Shown here: piece by piece, positions 22,986 through 27,443 of the stretch
How the letters are laid out: the number at the start of each line of letters is the position of its first letter
Position numbering within the stretch: the stretch's first letter is position 1
Assembly: GCA_947458305.1 (NCBI GenBank)
Contig: CANGZO010000007.1
Coordinates: 1 to 27,443 of the forward strand
Origin: Comamonadaceae bacterium
Lineage (GTDB): Bacteria; Pseudomonadota; Gammaproteobacteria; Burkholderiales; Burkholderiaceae_C
Length of the DNA: 27,443 bases
Direction of reading: 5' to 3'
Program-made: the position numbers and the translations under genes
Notes under the pieces: generated by a model
Seen by the model: the letters and a program-made list of their open reading frames with translations, nothing else
What the model was told of the DNA's origin: nothing
Database searches by the model: none

Positions 22986-24275
22986 TTGAGCCTTGGCTTA
23001 AGTTGCGTCAACTTTTCAATCAAACGACTAACTGCTCTGGCTATATTGGCCGCTGCTGGCACCGCTTTTGCTCAATCCTCAGTGACAGTTTTCGGTACTG
23101 TTGACGCAAACTTGCGTTCCGTCACTTCTGGTGACAACAAGTTCATGGGTATGGCTCAAGACGGTGCCACATCCAGCCGTATTGGCTTTCGTGGAGTTGA
23201 AGACTTGGGCGGCGGTTTGCGCGCCAACTTTCACATGGAAGGCGCCTTGAACCCTGACACTGGTACCGCTGGTGGTTTCAACTTCATGCGTCAATCGACC
23301 GTGGGTGTTGCTGGTGGCTTCGGTGAAGTGCGTTTGGGCCGCGACTTGACACCCATGTTCCGTTTGAATGGCATCGTTGATCCGTTCGGCTTCATTGGTG
23401 TTGGTGGTTCTGCAAACATGTTTGGTAGCACCGTCATTGCTGAATCACTGGGCAATTCGGGGGCCCTTGGCGCTCAAGATGCACAGGACGGCACATCTAC
23501 ATTCACAACAACTGACCGCGGAACCGAGCGTCGCACTGACGCATCTGGCCTGCGTGCTGGTGCCTTGACAACACCACGCATCACTTTCGCTGATCCAAAC
23601 GGCGTTCGTGCCAGCAACAGCTTTGCCTACTACACACCCAATTTCAACGGCTTCACAGCATCCTTGATGTACAGCGCTGGCGCTGAAAACACCAACGGCT
23701 TGAAGAATGTTGGGAAGATGACCAGCGGTAGCGTCAATTACACCAAAGGTCCATTGGTACTTGCTGCCGCAACACAAGCCACCAAAGGTGGCGTCACAGC
23801 CGCAGCAGCTTCTTTCGTGGGTTCAGGGACAACCGCCAACACAGCGGTTGCTGCTACAAATGGTACGGGTGACATGAAATGGACCACCAACTACTTGGCT
23901 GGTTCGTATGATCTGAAGGTTGTCAAGCTGTCCTTGGGTCACCGTACTGAAAAACTCTCCGAAGGTGGTGAGACTTTCGGTAAGCTGAAATCCACAATCT
24001 ACGGTGTTTCTGCACCCATTGGCGCAATCACATTGCGTGCCTCTTACATCACTAAGAAGGCTGATCTTACTGACGTGACTGAAGGCAGCATCAAGGCTGG
24101 TAACCAGTTCGCAGTTGGTGCTGTCTATGAGCTGAGCAAGCGCACAGCTTTGTACGGCACTTACTCACAACTCAAGAACGAGAATGGTTTCGCTAACTCA
24201 ATTGGCTCAGCCGTTGCAAGCGCTGGTGGCGTCACGTCTAAGGGTTATGAGTTTGGCGTTCGCCACAACTTCTAA
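22986..24275 (+). CDS. Gram-negative porin, probable TTG start
   Basis: About 429 aa if translation starts at TTG 22986 (GGA 8 nt upstream). The signal peptide is then MSLGLSCVNFSIKRLTALAI..., with cleavage after TAFA. The first residues of a normal porin signal peptide (M-K-R-L-T-A-L-A) correspond here to ATC-AAA-CGA, i.e. the expected ATG reads ATC at 23023. The mature porin: QSSVTVFGTVDANLRSV, SRIGFRGVEDLGGGLRANFH, FGEVRLGRDLTPMFRLN, FAYYTPNFNGFTASLMYSAG, ending SKGYEFGVRHNF. The frame remains open upstream to 22776, but that part overlaps the hydrolase gene. Codon use is of the highly expressed type. It is a trimeric general porin; paralogous to the first. Confidence 0.85.
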   Translation: MSLGLSCVNFSIKRLTALAILAAAGTAFAQSSVTVFGTVDANLRSVTSGDNKFMGMAQDGATSSRIGFRGVEDLGGGLRANFHMEGALNPDTGTAGGFNFMRQSTVGVAGGFGEVRLGRDLTPMFRLNGIVDPFGFIGVGGSANMFGSTVIAESLGNSGALGAQDAQDGTSTFTTTDRGTERRTDASGLRAGALTTPRITFADPNGVRASNSFAYYTPNFNGFTASLMYSAGAENTNGLKNVGKMTSGSVNYTKGPLVLAAATQATKGGVTAAAASFVGSGTTANTAVAATNGTGDMKWTTNYLAGSYDLKVVKLSLGHRTEKLSEGGETFGKLKSTIYGVSAPIGAITLRASYITKKADLTDVTEGSIKAGNQFAVGAVYELSKRTALYGTYSQLKNENGFANSIGSAVASAGGVTSKGYEFGVRHNF

Positions 24276-24282
24276 TCCCCCG

Positions 24283-24347
24283 CTGGCGCAAGCCAGTTGA
24301 GGTTTAGACAAATAAAAAACCCACCGTGGCAACGCGGTGGGTTTTTT
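24283..24347 (+). terminator. Double hairpin and rho-independent terminator of the second porin
   Basis: CTGGC-GCAA-GCCAG at 24283-24296 is followed by a GCAA-loop stem (ACCCACCGTG pairing with CGCGGTGGGT, one G-T wobble, 24319-24342) and seven Ts. It is nearly identical to the module after the first porin, including the intervening AGTTGAG.TTTAGA. Confidence 0.93.
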
Positions 24348-24401
24348 TGTACCCATTTGCCATGTTGAGGTCCTTAAGGACTCAGCCATTCGCCTATACG
24401 C

Positions 24402-25634
24402 TCAGACTTTGGCCAAAAGGTCCCTTTGCTTCAGCACTGCTTGTTGGATACCCCGTGCGGTCGCCTGTCGAATGTCAAATGGGCGAATCAACGCCGCCCA
24501 CCGATCGACCACTTCGAGCATGGCGTCCAGCCTGTGCCTTGCCCAGCGCTCATTCAGACCGCCCTCTCGGGCCAGCCGCAGCACATGGCTGCGGTCGATG
24601 TTCAAACCTTCGCCGCAAACGTCCATCTGATGCTCTCCACCGGGGCCCTGGCTGTAGGTCAGGTCAAAACAAGGTGCGAGTTTCCAGTGCCTCTGTGCGT
24701 TCATGCGGAAGGCGAAATTTTTCGCATGGTCATCGCGGTTGTGAAACAAGACATTGAAGACCGCACGTTCAAAAGCTTTTTCGACCTCGCGTTCATCGCG
24801 CGTGATCATGCGTGTGGCGCGTAAAAAAGTCGTGTAGTCCACTGACGAGGGGATTCTGAAATCAGCGTGCAAGAATCCAGCCAAAGAATGAATCGGGACG
24901 CGCTGGCCTTGTGCCAAATCGAAGCGTTCAATGCCCAGGGCTGCATGTTGGGCACTCAAATCAAACACATGCGTGTCGGGCATATCCAAACCGCAAGCTT
25001 TAGCCAGTTGAGCATAAAACGCCTCTATGCCACAAACTTCTTTGTGTTCGCCCAAGGCCTGAAACTTCACCAACCAGCCAGAGCCGGATGGCATGGGCGT
25101 TGTGCTGATGAAGTCTGCCAGTGGATCGTAAAACACCAAAACCTTGGGTCGAGCCCCCTGTGGAGAGCCACCCAACAGGGCCAAGCGTTGCAGGGTTTGG
25201 GTGTCTTCGCCTTGCAAAACCAAAGTGGTCTCATGGGCCAGCGCCAACAGATCCACGGCACCAGGCCATGCACCCATTTGTGTATCAGGTTCGTAAGTCA
25301 ATGCACCCAATCCCCGATGCCCCACGAAACTCAAACGGTCCAATGGGGAGCACTGCTCGGGTTGCAGACCTTCCTTCCTGAAAAGCCTGTCCATGAGCAC
25401 CATGCCCCAACCATCGGGCAATGAGTCAGCAAACAAACCCGGCAAACGCCACTGATGGGCAGGGAATTCGCCGAAGGCCTGTTTTTGCAAAGGTAAATGC
25501 CTCGGTGAAAGTGACAGACCCTCGTCCAAGGCTTGGGGCGAGTATTCAAAAAGCACTCGCTGTCCATCGTCTGCCAAGGTGCCCAATGGCCAGTTTTCAC
25601 CCCAGCCTTGGTAGTGAACTTTCACTGTTTTCAT
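24402..25634 (-). CDS. hipA: HipA-family serine/threonine kinase toxin
   Basis: 410 aa. The N-terminal HipA subdomain (MKTVKVHYQGWGENWPLGTL) is followed by FADSLPDGWGMVLMDR and LSFVGHRGLGAL, the usual HipA signatures. The kinase core has the Gly-rich GGSPQGARPKVLV (about 155-167), ATP-contacting Lys190 (GWLVKFQ), catalytic loop HNRDDHAKNFAFR (Asp301/302 and Asn306 region) and metal-binding Asp324 (PCFDLTYS). All key residues seem intact, so the toxin should be active. HipA kinases phosphorylate aminoacyl-tRNA synthetases such as GltX, causing growth arrest and persistence. Its ATG overlaps the hipB stop by four bases, ensuring coupled synthesis with the antitoxin. Confidence 0.92.
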   Translation of the reverse strand: MKTVKVHYQGWGENWPLGTLADDGQRVLFEYSPQALDEGLSLSPRHLPLQKQAFGEFPAHQWRLPGLFADSLPDGWGMVLMDRLFRKEGLQPEQCSPLDRLSFVGHRGLGALTYEPDTQMGAWPGAVDLLALAHETTLVLQGEDTQTLQRLALLGGSPQGARPKVLVFYDPLADFISTTPMPSGSGWLVKFQALGEHKEVCGIEAFYAQLAKACGLDMPDTHVFDLSAQHAALGIERFDLAQGQRVPIHSLAGFLHADFRIPSSVDYTTFLRATRMITRDEREVEKAFERAVFNVLFHNRDDHAKNFAFRMNAQRHWKLAPCFDLTYSQGPGGEHQMDVCGEGLNIDRSHVLRLAREGGLNERWARHRLDAMLEVVDRWAALIRPFDIRQATARGIQQAVLKQRDLLAKV

Positions 25635-25966
25635 GACTTACCCCTGGGCCTAAGGCGCTTTTGGGTAACGCGCTGACGGACAGGCTTTTGCTGTTTCGCC
25701 ATGTCAGCGATGGACGTGATAACGGGTTTGAAAAGCGGTTGCAATTGCGCCTCTTGACCGAGGCATTGCACCAATTTGATCCAAGAGGTGACAGAACCCT
25801 TGCCTGTATTTTCGAGGGTATTGAGCGTGCTGCGGGATACGCCAATACGCTGCGCCATATCGGCTTGAGCGATCTCTTTCTGAATCCTCAAATGCTTCAA
25901 TCGCTGCCCTAAGACAAGCGAAATCTCATCAGTGGAAGAAAAATTAAAGTCTAAAAATTCATGCAT
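25631..25966 (-). CDS. hipB: HipB-like helix-turn-helix antitoxin
   Basis: 111 aa. The Xre-type helix-turn-helix is clear: LGQRLKHLRIQKEIAQADMA followed by QRIGVSRSTLNTLENTGKGS. The C-terminal tail is basic (KPVRQRVTQKRLRPRGKS), unlike the short tail of E. coli HipB. It neutralises HipA and represses the operon. The start ATG at 25966 lies inside an inverted repeat and only about 7 nt from a predicted -10 element, so the mRNA may be leaderless. Confidence 0.9.
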   Translation of the reverse strand: MHEFLDFNFSSTDEISLVLGQRLKHLRIQKEIAQADMAQRIGVSRSTLNTLENTGKGSVTSWIKLVQCLGQEAQLQPLFKPVITSIADMAKQQKPVRQRVTQKRLRPRGKS

Positions 25967-26007
25967 TATTGAATTTTAATCCAATAATGATGAAAATTTC
26001 AATCATT
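25964..26007 (-). promoter_or_regulatory. hipBA promoter with two overlapping operator repeats
   Basis: On the minus strand TTGAAA (26002-25997) and TAAAAT (25978-25973) are 18 bp apart. Operator 1 is CATTATTG/CAATAATG (25964-25971 and 25982-25989), covering the -10 and the start codon. Operator 2 is AATGAT/ATCATT (25986-25991 and 26002-26007), covering the -35. Predicted transcription start is at or within a base or two of the A of the hipB ATG. Confidence 0.6.
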
Positions 26008-26016
26008 AATTAAAAG

Positions 26017-27012
26017 TCATACCACCGCGTGACAAGCGATCTTGATGCCTTTGAAATCGCGCAGCGCAGGCCGCTCTGCACGGCAGATGTCGGTGGCCTG
26101 GGGGCAGCGTGGGTGAAAGGTGCAGCCGGTGGGCGGGTTGAGGGGGTTGGGCACCTCGCCTTGCACCGGGGTGCGTGCGCGGCCGGTGTCGTGCATCTTG
26201 GGGATCGCGTCCAGCAGCATGCGGGTATAGGGGTGCTGCGGGTTGCCAAACAGCGTGTGTTTGTCGGCCAGCTCCACCAGTCGGCCCAAATACATCACGC
26301 CCACCTGGTCACTCACGTGGCGCACCACGGCCAGGTTGTGGCTGATGAACAAATAGGTCAACCCGCGCTCGCGCTGCAGGTCTTTCATGATGTTGAGCAC
26401 CTGCGCCTGCACGCTCACATCAAGCGCCGAGGTCGGCTCGTCGCACACCAGAAACTCCGGCGCGGTGGCCAAGGCGCGGGCGATCGAGATGCGCTGTCGC
26501 TGACCGCCTGAGAACTGGTGCGGGTACTTGACCATGTCGAGCGGTGACAAACCCACCGACTTGAGCAACTCGGCCACTCGGGCTTTGAGCTCTTCGGCGT
26601 CGCTGATCAGGCCGTGCTCTTTGAGCGGTTCGCCAATGATGTTGTCCACCGTCCAGCGGGGGTTCAGGCTGGCATAGGGGTCTTGGAAAATCATCTGGAT
26701 GCGCTGGCGCATGGCCTTGGCATCGCTCGACTTGAAGGCCGCGTGCGCGTCTTGCCCGTCAAAGGTCAGGCCGCCGCGTGTGGGCTCGTACAGGCCCACC
26801 AGCAAGCGGGCGACGGTGCTCTTGCCGCAGCCGGACTCGCCCACCAGGGCCAGCGTCTTGCCGCGCTCGATTTCAAAGCTCACGCCGTCCACAGCATTGA
26901 GCAATTGGCGCGGCTTGCGCTCGATCACGCGGTTGAGCCACGGAGCCGATACGTCAAAGGTTTTGGCCAGGTCGTGCGCAACGACCAGGGCTTGCGTTTT
27001 CTGCTCGCTCAT
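26017..27012 (-). CDS. dppF: Peptide/nickel-type ABC transporter ATP-binding protein DppF/OppF
   Basis: 331 aa. ABC ATPase motifs: Walker A LVGESGCGKSTVARLL, Q-loop IQMIFQDPYASLNPRWTV, signature QFSGGQRQRISIARAL, Walker B EFLVCDEPTSALDVS and the switch His in LFISHNLAVVRHVSD. The C-terminal oligopeptide-family extension has the cysteine cluster CTFHPRCPQATDIC, which in related proteins binds an iron-sulfur cluster. It energises uptake of di- or oligopeptides; the exact substrate cannot be told without the binding protein. Its ATG overlaps the stop of the preceding dppD-type gene by four bases. It is the last gene of its operon, with hipBA starting 50 bp beyond. Confidence 0.92.
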   Translation of the reverse strand: MSEQKTQALVVAHDLAKTFDVSAPWLNRVIERKPRQLLNAVDGVSFEIERGKTLALVGESGCGKSTVARLLVGLYEPTRGGLTFDGQDAHAAFKSSDAKAMRQRIQMIFQDPYASLNPRWTVDNIIGEPLKEHGLISDAEELKARVAELLKSVGLSPLDMVKYPHQFSGGQRQRISIARALATAPEFLVCDEPTSALDVSVQAQVLNIMKDLQRERGLTYLFISHNLAVVRHVSDQVGVMYLGRLVELADKHTLFGNPQHPYTRMLLDAIPKMHDTGRARTPVQGEVPNPLNPPTGCTFHPRCPQATDICRAERPALRDFKGIKIACHAVV

Positions 27013-27443
27013 GCCGCGCTCCCGTTGTGCAGCCAGCAGGCCGCTTGTGTCGAACCGGCTTGGACCAAATCGGGTCGGTCTTGGCGGCAGCGGTCAAAGG
27101 CTTTGGGGCAGCGCGGGTTGAAGGCGCAGCCATGCGGTATGGCGTTCAGGCGCGGCATGGCGCCGTCAATTTGGTTCAGGCGTTCACAGTCACTGTCCAT
27201 GTCGGGGATCGAGGCCATCAGGCCAGCGGTGTAAGGGTGGGCCGGGTGGTTGATGACCTGGTGCACCGGGCCGATCTCTGCCACGCGCCCGGCGTAAAGC
27301 ACCGCCACGCGGTCGCAAGTCTCGGCGATCACGCCCATGTCGTGGGTGATCAGCATGACAGCGGCGCCCCGGTCTTTGCAGACCTTTTTGAGCAAGCTGA
27401 TGATCTGCGCCTGGATCGACACATCGAGCGCGGTGGTCGGCTC
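27009..27443 (-). CDS. dppD: Peptide/nickel-type ABC transporter ATP-binding protein DppD/OppD, 5' part outside window
   Basis: Only the last 144 codons are present; the frame is open to the window edge. It starts within Walker B (EPTTALDVSIQAQI), then the D-loop and switch His (VMLITHDMGVIAETCDRVAV), and the C-terminal oligopeptide-transporter extension with HPAHPYTAGLMASIPDM and the cysteine cluster CAFNPRCPKAFDRC. It would form a heterodimeric ATPase with DppF. Confidence 0.92.
   Translation of the reverse strand, partial: EPTTALDVSIQAQIISLLKKVCKDRGAAVMLITHDMGVIAETCDRVAVLYAGRVAEIGPVHQVINHPAHPYTAGLMASIPDMDSDCERLNQIDGAMPRLNAIPHGCAFNPRCPKAFDRCRQDRPDLVQAGSTQAACWLHNGSAA

Noticed and set aside
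18881..24347. Integrated prophage or genomic island with att sites
   Set aside because: The recombinase has no phage genes or tRNA next to it and I could not find a long flanking direct repeat; the repeated block belongs to the porin 3' ends.
1..27443. CRISPR arrays, tRNA or rRNA genes
   Set aside because: No regularly spaced repeats and no tRNA- or rRNA-like sequence were noticed on reading both strands.

Overview
The window looks like chromosomal DNA of a Burkholderiales bacterium, most likely Comamonadaceae (Limnohabitans/Rhodoferax-like). The reasons are the GC-rich, GCC/GGC-biased codons, the abundant Bug/TctC-type periplasmic receptors, the Burkholderiales-type SAH riboswitch in front of ahcY, and the short general porins. 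This placement comes from gene content, not from a database search. No rRNA, tRNA or CRISPR array was seen.

Layout: (1) 1-660, the start of an amino-acid ABC transporter binding protein, cut by the window edge. (2) 945-4982, a minus-strand housekeeping run ruvA-ruvB-dbpA-LysR regulator. (3) 5076-6579, divergent phoH-like gene and ybeY. (4) 6621-7217, an OmpW-type outer-membrane protein. (5) 7404-10732, a methyl-cycle operon ahcY-tlyA-metF led by an SAH riboswitch that starts almost at the predicted transcription start. (6) 10854-12592, a two-gene MotA/ExbB plus MotB/OmpA pair related to ZorA/ZorB, with no recognisable effector beside it. (7) 12567-18872, a tricarboxylate uptake locus: TctE/TctD two-component system divergent from tctC-tctB-tctA, followed by a second TctC-like receptor. 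(8) 18881-24347, an accessory-looking block: an unusual tyrosine recombinase with an antitoxin-like N-terminus, a repeat-rich AT-rich intergenic region, two porins sharing a duplicated 3' double-hairpin module (one without a usable start codon), and a secreted alpha/beta hydrolase between them. (9) 24402-25966, a hipBA toxin-antitoxin module whose promoter overlaps two inverted repeats and predicts a leaderless mRNA. (10) 26017-27443, dppF and the end of dppD.

How the parts work together: AhcY removes the S-adenosylhomocysteine made by methyltransferases such as the co-encoded TlyA, MetF supplies methyl groups for homocysteine remethylation, and the riboswitch links the operon to SAH level. 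TctDE probably senses tricarboxylates and switches on TctCBA. The least explained parts are the short ZorAB-like ion-channel pair and the recombinase/porin block.
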